This document shows, piece after piece, positions 33,779 through 43,710 of a stretch of 64,000 bases of DNA. Location: the NCBI GenBank assembly GCA_958428295.1, contig CAUAFL010000006.1, positions 12,609 to 76,608 of the forward strand, read 5' to 3'. A program made the position numbers and the translations under genes. The notes beneath the pieces were generated by a model. That model saw only the letters and a list, made by a program, of their open reading frames with translations, ran no database searches and had not been told where the DNA came from. Each line of letters opens with the position of its first letter. Positions within the stretch are counted from its first letter, which is position 1. Source of the DNA: an uncultured Bacillota bacterium. Its GTDB lineage: Bacteria > Bacillota_I > Bacilli_A > RF39 > UBA660.

Positions 33779-34453
33779 TTAATTTTTTTCAGCTTTATTT
33801 TTTATTTTACTATATTTTTTCAAAAATTTTTCAGCTTTATTAACCACTGATTGGCGGCTACTATGACAACATTCCTTTATAAAACTCATCATTTCCACCT
33901 GATAATTTGAATTAGAATAAAGTCTCGTAAAACAATCAATAATATGACTTTTAGCAACTTCTAAGCAAGCGCTTGAAGGTCGACCGTGATTTAAAAAAGT
34001 ATGACTAGAAACGGCTAGTAATTGTGGAACAATAATATCCTCTTCCTCTTGATAAACCGATAAAATCTGAGGAACACCTTTCACAACATTACTGAATGCA
34101 ACAACCTCTTGGCTCGTTAAAAAAGAAAGAAACTGCTCTCTTACCGCTAACCATTTTTTATCTTGATCAACACCTAACAAATTAGGTATTGTCATTAAAA
34201 AGCCCCACTGTAAAAAATGATTATCACTATTAAGCAGCGCCACCATTCGATCAAAATAAGGATATACTAACGTTGGTGTTTTTTTACTTAAAAAACGTAT
34301 TACCTTTTCCGCCTGATAATGAATAGGTGTTGTATTCTGCTCACAAATACTAAAAAGTTCCTCAATTAACAGGGGATTTTGAGAAAGTTCCGCAATATAA
34401 TGTTCAGGCTCCTTCTTTTCTATTAATGCTTGTACTAACTTTTCTTTTGTCAT
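33779..34453 (-). CDS. HEAT-repeat-like helical protein
   Basis: A 224-residue all-helical protein with regularly spaced helix pairs (VIRFLSKKTPTLVYPYFDRM; FLQWGFLMTIPNLLGVD; VVKGVPQILSVYQ) like DNA alkylation repair/HEAT proteins. No catalytic motif seen. Its C-terminus is Lys-rich. Just upstream of the SRPBCC gene on the same strand. Confidence 0.55.
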   Translation of the reverse strand: MTKEKLVQALIEKKEPEHYIAELSQNPLLIEELFSICEQNTTPIHYQAEKVIRFLSKKTPTLVYPYFDRMVALLNSDNHFLQWGFLMTIPNLLGVDQDKKWLAVREQFLSFLTSQEVVAFSNVVKGVPQILSVYQEEEDIIVPQLLAVSSHTFLNHGRPSSACLEVAKSHIIDCFTRLYSNSNYQVEMMSFIKECCHSSRQSVVNKAEKFLKKYSKIKNKAEKN

Positions 34454-34532
34454 AAATACCCTCCTATATTAACTATACCACAGACGAATAATGTTTCTTA
34501 TAATTTTAAGAATTTTTTAACTAATTTAACGC

Positions 34533-35534
34533 CTAGTTAAACGATAACAATGAACCTTTAGGAAATACTAATATTACCTCTGTATACCGATTTTCTTTAG
34601 AATTAATACTTATACATATTTCTAAACGCTCACACAATTTTCGAACCAAATAAAGACCCATCCCCGTAGAATTCTCCTTCCTACGATCAGTTCCCGTAAA
34701 ACCTTTCTCAAAAACCCGTGATAAATCCGCTTGCTGAATTCCCTTTCCGTTATCACGAATAACTAACGTCACTTGACAAGCTGTCTCCTTCGCTGTAATC
34801 GTTATATTGGGATCTTTTACTTGGTGATATTTAATTGCATTTTGAATGATTTGACCAATAATAAAACGAAACCACTTTTCATCAGTATAAACATTAAACT
34901 TTAAGTCTTTAATAATTAAATGAATATTACTTTCTAAAATATAATCTTTATATTTTAATAAAACAGGATGTATTAACTCATCCAAGGACAATTTTTCAAT
35001 AAAATAATCTTTTTCCGTAGTATCACTTCGTGCATAAAACAAAATTTGTTCCACTAAATGATCGATTTTAGCAACTTCTTTTTTTAAACTAAAATCAGCC
35101 CGATTATCAGCATATAACGATAAGGCCGCAATTGGTGTCTTCACTTCATGAACAAAACTTTCAATATATTCTTGATAAGATAGACGTTCTTGTTCAATTT
35201 GACCAATCTTATCATTCATCGCTTTACAAGCTTTTTTTAAAGCATAATAATAACCATAATTAAGCATCTCTTTAGGCGCTTGTAAAATCTCTGCAATTAA
35301 GTACTGTTCTTCCAAATCATCAACCAAAGCAATCAAGCGCCGAACTTGATGACGCTTTCTGCGATAGTCTATGATTAAAAAAAGAAAATAACCTCCACCT
35401 AATAAACAACTAAATAGAAAAATATATGATTTAGAAATACTTAACAACAAAAAGGTAATAATAAGAAAAAAAGTAAACAATAAAAAGCCTAAAAGTGCCC
35501 AAATTTTCTCTTCCAAATATGCTAAAAAAGTCAT
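34533..35534 (-). CDS. BceS-like intramembrane-sensing histidine kinase
   Basis: A 333-residue kinase. Two spans with almost no outside loop (residues 13-55), H-box FVHEVKTPIAAL near residue 127, N-box FIIGQIIQNAIKYH, then DNGKGI and GTDRRKENSTGMGLYLVRKL. The lack of a sensing domain is typical of kinases that read the state of a partner ABC transporter. It overlaps the response-regulator gene by four bases. Confidence 0.92.
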   Translation of the reverse strand: MTFLAYLEEKIWALLGFLLFTFFLIITFLLLSISKSYIFLFSCLLGGGYFLFLIIDYRRKRHQVRRLIALVDDLEEQYLIAEILQAPKEMLNYGYYYALKKACKAMNDKIGQIEQERLSYQEYIESFVHEVKTPIAALSLYADNRADFSLKKEVAKIDHLVEQILFYARSDTTEKDYFIEKLSLDELIHPVLLKYKDYILESNIHLIIKDLKFNVYTDEKWFRFIIGQIIQNAIKYHQVKDPNITITAKETACQVTLVIRDNGKGIQQADLSRVFEKGFTGTDRRKENSTGMGLYLVRKLCERLEICISINSKENRYTEVILVFPKGSLLSFN

Positions 35535-36193
35535 ACACGATACCCCTTACCCCGAACTGTCTCAATAAAATTATCTGCCAAACCTAAAGACTGTAATTTT
35601 TTACGTAATCGATTTATATTAACCACTAAAATACTCTCATCCAAATAATATTTATCATTCCAAAGATATTCAATCAACTGATCTTTACTTAATATTTTTT
35701 GTGGATGTAAAAAGAAATAATATAAAATCCGAAATTCATTACGAGTCAGCTCTACTTTTTTATCATTAAAAGAAACCTTGGCTAAATGTAAATCCAAGGT
35801 AACGCCTTTTACTGTTAACTCTTTAAAATTCCTAACATCATGCTGCTGAAGTGCTCGCTCAATTTTATGTAATAGTAATGCCTTATCATAGGGTTTAGTA
35901 ATAAAATCTGTGCCCCCCATAATAATACTTTTGAGTTCATCCTGTTGAGTATTACGACTAGTTACAAAAATAATGGGAATACTGATGCTTTCTCTTAAGG
36001 TTTTACAAATATGAAATCCATCCAAATAAGGTAGATTAATATCTAATAATAGCAAATCTCCTCTAAAAGTTCTAACCTGTTCAATCACTGTATTAAAATC
36101 AGTAATTTGAACAACTTCATAGTTTGCATGAGTTAATAAAATTGTCAATTCTTCGCGAATTTTAGGATCATCTTCAATTACTATAATCGTCAC
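35531..36193 (-). CDS. BceR-like OmpR-family response regulator
   Basis: A 220-residue protein: receiver domain with phospho-acceptor Asp in LLLDINLPYLDG (near residue 52) and Lys in FITKPYDKALL; winged-helix domain ending NINRLRKKLQSL...VRGKGYRV. Probably activates the ABC transporter genes just upstream through the palindrome at 39154-39167. Confidence 0.93.
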   Translation of the reverse strand: MTIIVIEDDPKIREELTILLTHANYEVVQITDFNTVIEQVRTFRGDLLLLDINLPYLDGFHICKTLRESISIPIIFVTSRNTQQDELKSIIMGGTDFITKPYDKALLLHKIERALQQHDVRNFKELTVKGVTLDLHLAKVSFNDKKVELTRNEFRILYYFFLHPQKILSKDQLIEYLWNDKYYLDESILVVNINRLRKKLQSLGLADNFIETVRGKGYRV

Positions 36194-36229
36194 GCTACCA
36201 CCTCTTTTTGTTTATTATACCATAACCAA

Positions 36230-38203
36230 TCAAAAACCTAAGTTTTTCTTAAAGCCGAAATAAGTAGCTAAATAGTAAATAAAATAGACAAAAAGGAATA
36301 AAGCACTGCAAGTTATATAAATAACGATATATTGCGTATTACTCATTAAAAAGTTACCAAACACCTTATTTAATGACCAAGTTACTAAAAAACTAATCAC
36401 TAAAGGATAGATTAACGGAAATAGAAAGAAAAGTAATAACTGACAACGGATTGTTTTGAAAATACTTTGCTTATTGAGGCCCAGTTTCAATAAGACCTGA
36501 TAACGATAACGATAGTTAGTAGCGTCACTTAAAGCTTGAATGGCAAGAATTGCTCCTACTACTGTCGTAAAAATAAACGCAAGATAAAATAAAGAAAAAG
36601 ATAAAATTGTCGTCATTGACTGATTATCAGAAAGAACTTTCCCCCGAACAAACATATTGGAAGTCATATAACAAATTGACTCACCAGTTTGATCATCCTT
36701 TTGACAAATTCGATGACTAGAAAGACTAGTTAACTTTGTATGAAGTTTTTCATCAGTATCTTCTTTTGTATCTATAATCAAAATATCATCATTTTTTTCT
36801 AAACCATCTACTGCTTTATCAGGAACAATTAATACATAACCACTACCATAACCATAAACCATTGCATAAAGTTTTTTATCAAATACCTTCTTTTGTAAAG
36901 ATACTCCATTACTTAATACAATATTATCAAGAATAGAAACCTCCTGCAAAGCAGAAAATAGTTCACTTGCACAAGATAAATAATATTCATCCTCTAAAAG
37001 CGTGATAGGTTTTTCATTACGTAATTGTAATAAATGATTAAAATCACTAAGTTTTATAACAGTATCATACTGCTTCCAAGGTCTTTGTGACGAAGGTATT
37101 TGTTCGTAAATAACGCCATTATCATTTTTATAGTCTTCATATATAAAACTTTCTCGAATCGTGTAGTCTTCTTCAACCGCTTCTAAATATTTAGGAAATT
37201 CACTGTTAGCCTCATTAACATAGATATCATAAGGCGTCAACATATTCGTTTGCTGTTGTAATAACTCATTAAATAAAGTTGAAACATTTAAAGATACAAA
37301 AGTAAAAACAACCAAAAGGGAAAGGGTACCTAACGTAAAAGCCATGGTATTTATCTTGGAAGTAAACTGCCGTAGAATAAATAAGCGATTTTTCTCAAAA
37401 AGAAACTTTTTGTTCTTTAAAAAGAAAGCTAGCAGCAAATTTCCAAAGGTTAAACTAACACCGTAAATACTTAAAATAAGAAAGATAGTAATGCCTATTA
37501 GAAGAACAAAATTAGGCTCTACACCCACAGCAAATTGTTGATCAAATAGCCATAAGGCTACCCCACCCACTATTAAAGAAACACAAAACAAAATTTTCAT
37601 TATCCATGGATGTGAAATTTTAGGCTGTTCATTTCTTTTATCTAATGCTAACAAGTCATATATTTTCATTTTTCTAATTCGACGATAAGACCAAAATAAA
37701 ACTAATATATATATAACAATAAAATAGACAAAAGATAACAAAACAGGAGTCGATAAATCAGATGTTAAAGTTACCTGATAAGGTTGATTAAATACATTCA
37801 TAATTAAATAACTAATCAAATGACCAAATACAAAACCAACAAAAAAGGATAAAAGTAAGGATAAAAAACCTAACAAAATATTTTCTAATAAAAACATTTT
37901 GGTAATATCCTTTTTTTCAATTCCCAGAACCATATAAGTGCCAAATTCTTTACTACGTTTTTGAAACATAAATTTAATTGTATAATTAATCAAATAGCTT
38001 AACACAAAGACAACAATCACATTGACAAAGATCATTGCTGTTTGAAAATTTTCCATTGAACTAGATAATTGTAAAATATCTTTAGCGTTAGAAATCAAAT
38101 TGAAAGAAAACATTAAGGCAAAAGCCAAAGTGATAGTAATAATATAAATTGCATAGTCCTGAAAACTTCTTTTAATATTGCGAAAAGCAAGCTTGGCTAA
38201 CAT
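36230..38203 (-). CDS. BceB-like ABC permease (antimicrobial-peptide resistance)
   Basis: A 657-residue protein with ten predicted spans and a large extracellular domain (about residues 310-530) between spans 7 and 8, the hallmark of BceB-type permeases. An FtsX-like pattern occurs in both halves (FMFQKRSKEFGTYMVLGIEKKD near the N-terminus). These transporters free lipid II-cycle intermediates from peptide antibiotics and signal to the kinase. Overlaps the ATPase gene by seven bases. Confidence 0.92.
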   Translation of the reverse strand: MLAKLAFRNIKRSFQDYAIYIITITLAFALMFSFNLISNAKDILQLSSSMENFQTAMIFVNVIVVFVLSYLINYTIKFMFQKRSKEFGTYMVLGIEKKDITKMFLLENILLGFLSLLLSFFVGFVFGHLISYLIMNVFNQPYQVTLTSDLSTPVLLSFVYFIVIYILVLFWSYRRIRKMKIYDLLALDKRNEQPKISHPWIMKILFCVSLIVGGVALWLFDQQFAVGVEPNFVLLIGITIFLILSIYGVSLTFGNLLLAFFLKNKKFLFEKNRLFILRQFTSKINTMAFTLGTLSLLVVFTFVSLNVSTLFNELLQQQTNMLTPYDIYVNEANSEFPKYLEAVEEDYTIRESFIYEDYKNDNGVIYEQIPSSQRPWKQYDTVIKLSDFNHLLQLRNEKPITLLEDEYYLSCASELFSALQEVSILDNIVLSNGVSLQKKVFDKKLYAMVYGYGSGYVLIVPDKAVDGLEKNDDILIIDTKEDTDEKLHTKLTSLSSHRICQKDDQTGESICYMTSNMFVRGKVLSDNQSMTTILSFSLFYLAFIFTTVVGAILAIQALSDATNYRYRYQVLLKLGLNKQSIFKTIRCQLLLFFLFPLIYPLVISFLVTWSLNKVFGNFLMSNTQYIVIYITCSALFLFVYFIYYLATYFGFKKNLGF

Positions 38204-38958
38204 GAAATATCGCCTCCAAGTAAAGTTAAAACATCAAGAATTTCTTCAAAAAACTGTTTTCTTGTTTTATCTCCTTTAAAAATCTCCGTAAAAATCTTAC
38301 CATCCTTTAAAAAGAGCACACGTTGACAAAAGCTAGCGCTAAAAGCATCATGGGTCACCATTAAAATAGTCGCTAATAACTGTTCATTCATTTCTTTCAT
38401 CGTTTCCAGTAACATCTGACTACTTTTAGAATCAAGAGCACCCGTTGGTTCATCTGCTAAAACTAATTTAGGATGATTAACAAGTGCCCTAGCACAAGCA
38501 CAGCGTTGCTTTTGGCCACCAGATACTTCATAAGGATATTTCATTAAAATATCAGCAATATTTAATCTTTTAGTGACCGCTACTACCTCCTGTTCAATAG
38601 CTGCTTTATCTTTATGGTTAATAATTAAAGACAAAGCAATATTTTCTTCAATCGTTAAAGTATCTAATAAATTAAAATCCTGAAAAATAAATCCTAAATT
38701 TTCACGACGAAACGTAGCTAATTGCTCTTCTTTTAATGTTGTAATATCTTCTCCTTCTAAATATATATGGCCGCTCGTTACCTGATCAATGGTAGAAATA
38801 CAATTGAGAAGCGTCGTTTTACCAGAACCACTAGCGCCCATAATTGCTACAAATTCCCCTTCTGAAACTTCTAAAGAAATCCCATTGACAGCTTTTGTAA
38901 TATTCTTATTAGTACCATAATATTTTTTGAGTTGTACTAAACTTAATACTTTCTTCAT
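38197..38958 (-). CDS. BceA-like ABC ATPase
   Basis: A 253-residue ATPase: Walker A GASGSGKTTL, Q-loop FIFQDFNLLD, signature VSGGQKQRCACARAL, Walker B KLVLADEPTGALD and H-loop VTHD. It drives the permease that follows. AGGAGGGAC precedes the ATG. Confidence 0.95.
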   Translation of the reverse strand: MKKVLSLVQLKKYYGTNKNITKAVNGISLEVSEGEFVAIMGASGSGKTTLLNCISTIDQVTSGHIYLEGEDITTLKEEQLATFRRENLGFIFQDFNLLDTLTIEENIALSLIINHKDKAAIEQEVVAVTKRLNIADILMKYPYEVSGGQKQRCACARALVNHPKLVLADEPTGALDSKSSQMLLETMKEMNEQLLATILMVTHDAFSASFCQRVLFLKDGKIFTEIFKGDKTRKQFFEEILDVLTLLGGDISC

Positions 38959-38970
38959 CTATCGTCCCTC

Positions 38971-39105
38971 CTATTGTTTATGAAAAAATTTTAACCGCTG
39001 TAAACCAAAAAGCAATAGTGCTATCAGACAAAAAAGCGGTATTGACATCACAAACAGAAATACACACAAACTCATTCCTAAAATGCCAACCAAAAATTGT
39101 TTCAT
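38971..39105 (-). CDS. 44-residue membrane peptide heading the Bce-type operon
   Basis: Begins MKQFLVGILGMSLCVFLFVM; two hydrophobic stretches joined by a proline, then a basic end (LQRLKFFHKQ). A textbook ribosome site (AAAGGAG) lies upstream and the ATPase gene starts 12 bases after the stop. It may be a small subunit or modulator of the transporter. Not known to me in other Bce systems. Confidence 0.6.
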   Translation of the reverse strand: MKQFLVGILGMSLCVFLFVMSIPLFCLIALLLFGLQRLKFFHKQ

Positions 39106-39134
39106 AAACTTTCTCCTTTCTTTTTAACAATACC

Positions 39135-39167
39135 ATTATATCAATAAAAAACCGTAATAATTATTAC
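39135..39167 (-). promoter_or_regulatory. promoter with 14-base palindromic operator
   Basis: The perfect palindrome GTAATAATTATTAC (39154-39167) covers the -35 position of a promoter whose -10 is TATAAT (39135-39140, minus strand). There is no good -35 box, so an activator such as the adjacent response regulator is expected to bind here. Confidence 0.6.
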
Positions 39168-39331
39168 AGTTTTGTTATCTTCCCCTACACCTTACCTCAT
39201 TTTAAGATCAGCACTTTTTAGGACAGTTTTAAAATTTAATGGATATTAATATTACAATCGCATTCATAGTTTCTATCAGCTTAACTATTGATTCTAATTT
39301 ATTAAATTGTTAAGGCTATTTTTGATCCCAA

Positions 39332-40039
39332 TTACATTATATCTTCTATTAAGTTATAGACATTATCGTATAATTTATTGGTTATATCTAGTACACATTG
39401 TTCAGATTTAGTCATACCATAACCATTATATTTCTCAATCATTTCAACATCATTAGAACCATCACCTATTGTATATACATGTTTATTATCTATATTTTCA
39501 ATCTTTAATAATTCTTCAATTGCTTCACTTTTATCAGTTTTAATAGAAATGACTTCAACCAATGTATATTTATGAGTTGAAATAACATAAGATTTAACTT
39601 CCTTAAAACTACTATTTATAAACTTTGATACTTCTTGGCCAATATTAGGACTATCTACTTCAATCATTAATTTTGTTAAATCATCGCTATCAATAGAAAC
39701 ATTACTCTCATAAGCATTAAATAAAATATTCCTTTTTATGCCTTGTATAGTTGCTAAGCTATCTAATAATATACGCATTAATTTATTATTTATTGTATAG
39801 ATTTTAATTATTTTTTTGTTATTATCCAAAATAACTGTTCCATGACTTAATATTAAATAATCAAAGGATACAGGGAATTCTTTTAACTTTCTATCTAAAT
39901 CTAAATAGGAACGACCAGTTGCAATAACAAAAAGATTACCATGTTCTCTAAACTTTTGAATCATATCAATATTAATTAACATATTTTCGTAGTCTGTATA
40001 TAAAGTTTTATCATAATCACTGATTATTATCTTTTTCAT
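39332..40039 (-). CDS. Cof-type HAD phosphatase
   Basis: A 235-residue protein with HAD motifs: DYDKTL (catalytic Asp pair, one Asp in place of the more usual Phe-Asp order), IATGRS (motif II), the later Lys region and GDGSNDVEMIE (motif IV). It has the inserted cap of Cof/SupH enzymes acting on sugar phosphates or cofactors. Start at MKKIIISDYDK with GAGGTGG upstream. It is the first gene of the accessory region. Confidence 0.85.
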   Translation of the reverse strand: MKKIIISDYDKTLYTDYENMLINIDMIQKFREHGNLFVIATGRSYLDLDRKLKEFPVSFDYLILSHGTVILDNNKKIIKIYTINNKLMRILLDSLATIQGIKRNILFNAYESNVSIDSDDLTKLMIEVDSPNIGQEVSKFINSSFKEVKSYVISTHKYTLVEVISIKTDKSEAIEELLKIENIDNKHVYTIGDGSNDVEMIEKYNGYGMTKSEQCVLDITNKLYDNVYNLIEDIM

Positions 40040-40090
40040 ATGCCACCTCACTGCCATAATTTTAATAAAATATTTCATTTCAAACTTCTT

Positions 40091-40237
40091 TTAATCCTCT
40101 AAATTGTTATTTCTTTTTTGTATCTCTTCTTTGCTTAGTATTGTAAAATTATTTTCTCTTAAATACTTTTTAATGAATATAAAGTCAATATTAGAGTCTT
40201 CTTTACTTTTCACAAATAATATAGTATTTACTTTCAA
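40091..40237 (-). CDS. possible small protein (48 aa), unknown
   Basis: A TTG-initiated frame, M-K-V-N-T-I-L-F-V-K then charged sequence ending NNNLED, between the ABC exporter and the HAD gene. No good ribosome site. The upstream frame remains open towards the exporter stop, so it may be a remnant of a longer gene. Confidence 0.25.
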   Translation of the reverse strand: MKVNTILFVKSKEDSNIDFIFIKKYLRENNFTILSKEEIQKRNNNLED

Positions 40238-40268
40238 TTTGAAATAACTTTTTAGTAAATTTCCAAAA

Positions 40269-41972
40269 TTATTTTTGTAAAATTTGATAATATTTATTAT
40301 TCGCTACTAAATTTTTATGATTATCTTTTCCAACAACTCTACCTTTATCTATGACAATTATATCATCAGCAATTTTCATTAAGTTAGGTTTGTGAGTAAT
40401 AATTATAACTGTGTGATCTTTTTTTAAATCTTTCAATACCTTAACAACTTGTTTTGCTGTATTTGGATCTAACGAAGATGTTACTTCATCAAATAATAAT
40501 ATTTCTGATTTTGATAATAATGTTCTTGCTAAACTAATTAATTGTTTTTGACCACCTGATATATCAGTAGCATCTTCTTTTAATAAAGTATTATATCCTT
40601 TTGGTAAAGACATAATAAAGTCATGTATTCCCACTCTTTTACAAGCTTCTATTTGTCTTTCTTTATTGGAATCAACCAAATTTAAATTTTCTCTAATACT
40701 CATATTAAATATAAAAGGTTTTTGTGTAGCAATAGAAACATTAGATGAATATACTTCTTTTGAATAATCATAAATACTTGTTCCATCAATATATATACTA
40801 CCTTTATCTAGTTTATATAATCTTAATAATAATCTAAATATTGTTGATTTCCCACTACCACTTTTGCCAACTATTGCAGTAAGTGAATGACTATCAATAT
40901 CAAAACTGACATTATCTAATATTAGATTATTTTCATAAGTGAATGACACATTTCGAAATGATACATTTCCAAATATTTCATCATTTGCATTTTTACCAAA
41001 TTCTAAAATATTTTTATTTTTATAATACATTACATTATATAATCTATCTATTCTTACACTACTATTACAAATCTTATTTATCCGCTCAAAGAATTCTATA
41101 TTTTCATTTTCAATTCTATCAATATAGCTAATTACTAGTACCAACATTCCAACATTCATATTTCCCTTTGCTATACCAATTATGACAATAATGTATGCAA
41201 TAACTTTTGATACCATAATTAACATTGGTAATAGAACTTTACTCCTATCCCAATATTTTCTTTTTAAAAAATATTGTTTTGTCCAAGATTTCTTATTAAT
41301 CTCTAATATTTCATTTAATTTATCTTTCATATCAAAAGATTTTATTTCCTTTGTCCCATCAAGAGTTTGAGCAAACATTTCTACAATTTTATCTTGTTGC
41401 TTCCTTTGTTCATTTAAATAATAATCTTTTTTCTTTTGATATTCACTTAATAATAATAGATATAAAAGATTAAATATTAAAACAATAATGCCTATATATA
41501 AATTGTAAAACAATAATATTCCAAGTGCTATTACTAAACTCATAAAATGAGTAATTGCATCCATCATTCTATCAGCAAACATGCATACTTCCCAAGTATC
41601 ATTAGCTGTTGTATTAACTAAATAGGATTTTGATATTTTTTTAGTAAAGTTTTCATCATAAGTTGCAACTTTTTCAACAACATTTTCTTGCAATTTTGTA
41701 TAAACATAATTTGTATTATCTCTATAAGCAACATAATTCCAATGATAAACTATATTATAAATTAAGTAATTAATTCCTAAATAAATTACATTAAGAAATG
41801 CCCCTGTATAATCACCATTGGTAGCATATTCAACAATTTTTGCAGAGAATATTGGAAAACCTAAAATTGTTGTACTCCTTAAAAATGCTGATAGGAATAA
41901 AAATAATAATAGTTTTTTATCATTCGCATTAAGTTTAAAATACTTTTTACAGATTCTATAATACCTAATCAT
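40269..41972 (-). CDS. ABC exporter half-transporter B
   Basis: A 567-residue protein: six membrane spans (residues 20-290), then an ATPase domain with Walker A GKSGSGKSTIF, signature ISGGQKQLISLARTL and Walker B LLFDEVTSSLD plus IITHKPN. Overlaps its partner by eight bases; the two are clearly related in sequence and should form a heterodimer. The substrate is unknown; peptide or drug export is likely. Confidence 0.9.
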   Translation of the reverse strand: MIRYYRICKKYFKLNANDKKLLLFLFLSAFLRSTTILGFPIFSAKIVEYATNGDYTGAFLNVIYLGINYLIYNIVYHWNYVAYRDNTNYVYTKLQENVVEKVATYDENFTKKISKSYLVNTTANDTWEVCMFADRMMDAITHFMSLVIALGILLFYNLYIGIIVLIFNLLYLLLLSEYQKKKDYYLNEQRKQQDKIVEMFAQTLDGTKEIKSFDMKDKLNEILEINKKSWTKQYFLKRKYWDRSKVLLPMLIMVSKVIAYIIVIIGIAKGNMNVGMLVLVISYIDRIENENIEFFERINKICNSSVRIDRLYNVMYYKNKNILEFGKNANDEIFGNVSFRNVSFTYENNLILDNVSFDIDSHSLTAIVGKSGSGKSTIFRLLLRLYKLDKGSIYIDGTSIYDYSKEVYSSNVSIATQKPFIFNMSIRENLNLVDSNKERQIEACKRVGIHDFIMSLPKGYNTLLKEDATDISGGQKQLISLARTLLSKSEILLFDEVTSSLDPNTAKQVVKVLKDLKKDHTVIIITHKPNLMKIADDIIVIDKGRVVGKDNHKNLVANNKYYQILQK

Positions 41973-43710
41973 TATTAAACACTCCTAACTTACTTGCACT
42001 TTTTCTTGCCTGTAACCATCTATAATGTTCGTTATTTTCTATTAAATCTTTATGTTTTCCATCTCCAACAATTTTACCTTCATGTAGTACAATAATTCTA
42101 TCTGCTTTTTTCATTAAATCTGGTTTATGTGTAATCATAATGATAGTATGATCTTTTTTTAAATTTTTCAAAATTTTATCAATATGAGATGCAGTGTCAG
42201 AATCTAGTGATGATGTTATTTCATCAAATAATAATATCTCTGATTTTGATAATAATGTTCTTGCTAAACTAATTAATTGTTTTTGACCACCGGATATATT
42301 ATTGGCATTTTCTCGTAGAATAGTATTATATCCTTTTGGTAAAGAAACTATAAAATCGTGTATTCCAACTTTTTTACAAGCTGCTATTTGATGTTCAATA
42401 TTCTTATCCACAAAATCCAAATTCTTTCTAATACTCATATTAAATATAAATGGTTTTTGATTAACAACACTAACATTGGATTTATATATTTCTTTTGAAT
42501 AATCGTAAATATTGATACCATCAATTAATATTTTTCCACTACTAGGTTTATATAATCTTAATAACAAATTAATTATAGATGTTTTACCCGTTCCACTTTG
42601 ACCTACTATTGCAGTAATCGAATTAGATTTTATTTTAAAGCTTACACCTTTTATTATTTCTTTTTGATTATAACCAAATCTGACATTATCAAATTCAACT
42701 ATTCCTTCAATATCATCTGAATAATTATTTCCAAAAGTTATTTCACTACTTCCTTTATAATTTAAAATAGTGTCAACTCTTTCAACAGATACATTGACTT
42801 CTCTTATAGTTGTAGTTGAATCTATTAATTCATCTAAATAAGTTATCGTAGTTTCAAAATAACCAATTACCAATACTAATATATCAATTTTAATCTTGCC
42901 ATTCATCATAAGAACTAATAAGATTACATATAAAAGTATTTTAAAACCATGAGTCATAAATCTTATATCATTATCTCTAATTGTTAAATACTTTCTTTTC
43001 ATAGTATAGTTCTTACTATATTTATTTTTTATTTCATTTAATTTTGATTTTAATTTTGATAACATATCAAAAGTTTTTATTTCTTGAAGTCCTGATAAAA
43101 TTTGAGAAAATAAACTACTATATCTATCAACTTGGTGTTTTTGACCTTTTAAGTAAATTGAACTTTTTCTATCGGTATAATTCCTAATACCAATATATAA
43201 TAAAGAATAAATAAAGAAAATTAATGCAACAATAGGGCTATATAAGGCGACTATGATACAAACTGCACCAACCTGAATTAAAGTCGTCATCAATTCAGAT
43301 ACTTGATCACACATATCACCAATATCTATAACATCAGAATTTATTGAGTTTAATAATTTACCCTTACTAATATATTTAGTAAAATTATCATCAATAGTCA
43401 CTAATTTATTAAGAAGTCTTGTTTGAAGTCCTCTATAACAATAATTCATATTTTTACCATATAATTTAATATTTATATAATAAAATAATTTATAAAGGCA
43501 ATAAGATAACGTTAATGCTCCTAGACTAATATATGTCATTCTTAAATCATTATCAGTAGCATATTTTATAATCCATGAAGCAAATAGTGTATTTAACAAA
43601 AGAAAACCTTTATATCCAAGTGCAGTTATTATCATTCCAACAAAATAACTGGTTTTGGTTTGGGCAAGTTTTAAATATGATTTAATAAAATTATAATATT
43701 CTCTAATCAT
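41965..43710 (-). CDS. ABC exporter half-transporter A
   Basis: A 581-residue partner of the following gene with the same order: six spans, then Walker A GQSGTGKTSII, signature ISGGQKQLISLARTL and Walker B LLFDEITSSLD. Both ATPase sites have the catalytic Glu, so this is not a degenerate-site pair. The start overlaps the acetyltransferase stop by eight bases. Confidence 0.9.
   Translation of the reverse strand: MIREYYNFIKSYLKLAQTKTSYFVGMIITALGYKGFLLLNTLFASWIIKYATDNDLRMTYISLGALTLSYCLYKLFYYINIKLYGKNMNYCYRGLQTRLLNKLVTIDDNFTKYISKGKLLNSINSDVIDIGDMCDQVSELMTTLIQVGAVCIIVALYSPIVALIFFIYSLLYIGIRNYTDRKSSIYLKGQKHQVDRYSSLFSQILSGLQEIKTFDMLSKLKSKLNEIKNKYSKNYTMKRKYLTIRDNDIRFMTHGFKILLYVILLVLMMNGKIKIDILVLVIGYFETTITYLDELIDSTTTIREVNVSVERVDTILNYKGSSEITFGNNYSDDIEGIVEFDNVRFGYNQKEIIKGVSFKIKSNSITAIVGQSGTGKTSIINLLLRLYKPSSGKILIDGINIYDYSKEIYKSNVSVVNQKPFIFNMSIRKNLDFVDKNIEHQIAACKKVGIHDFIVSLPKGYNTILRENANNISGGQKQLISLARTLLSKSEILLFDEITSSLDSDTASHIDKILKNLKKDHTIIMITHKPDLMKKADRIIVLHEGKIVGDGKHKDLIENNEHYRWLQARKSASKLGVFNND

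Noticed and set aside
40269..43710. Reading the exporter pair as a second Bce-type system
   Set aside because: Each protein has six spans fused to an ATPase, unlike the separate ATPase and ten-span permease of Bce systems, and there is no kinase or regulator next to it.
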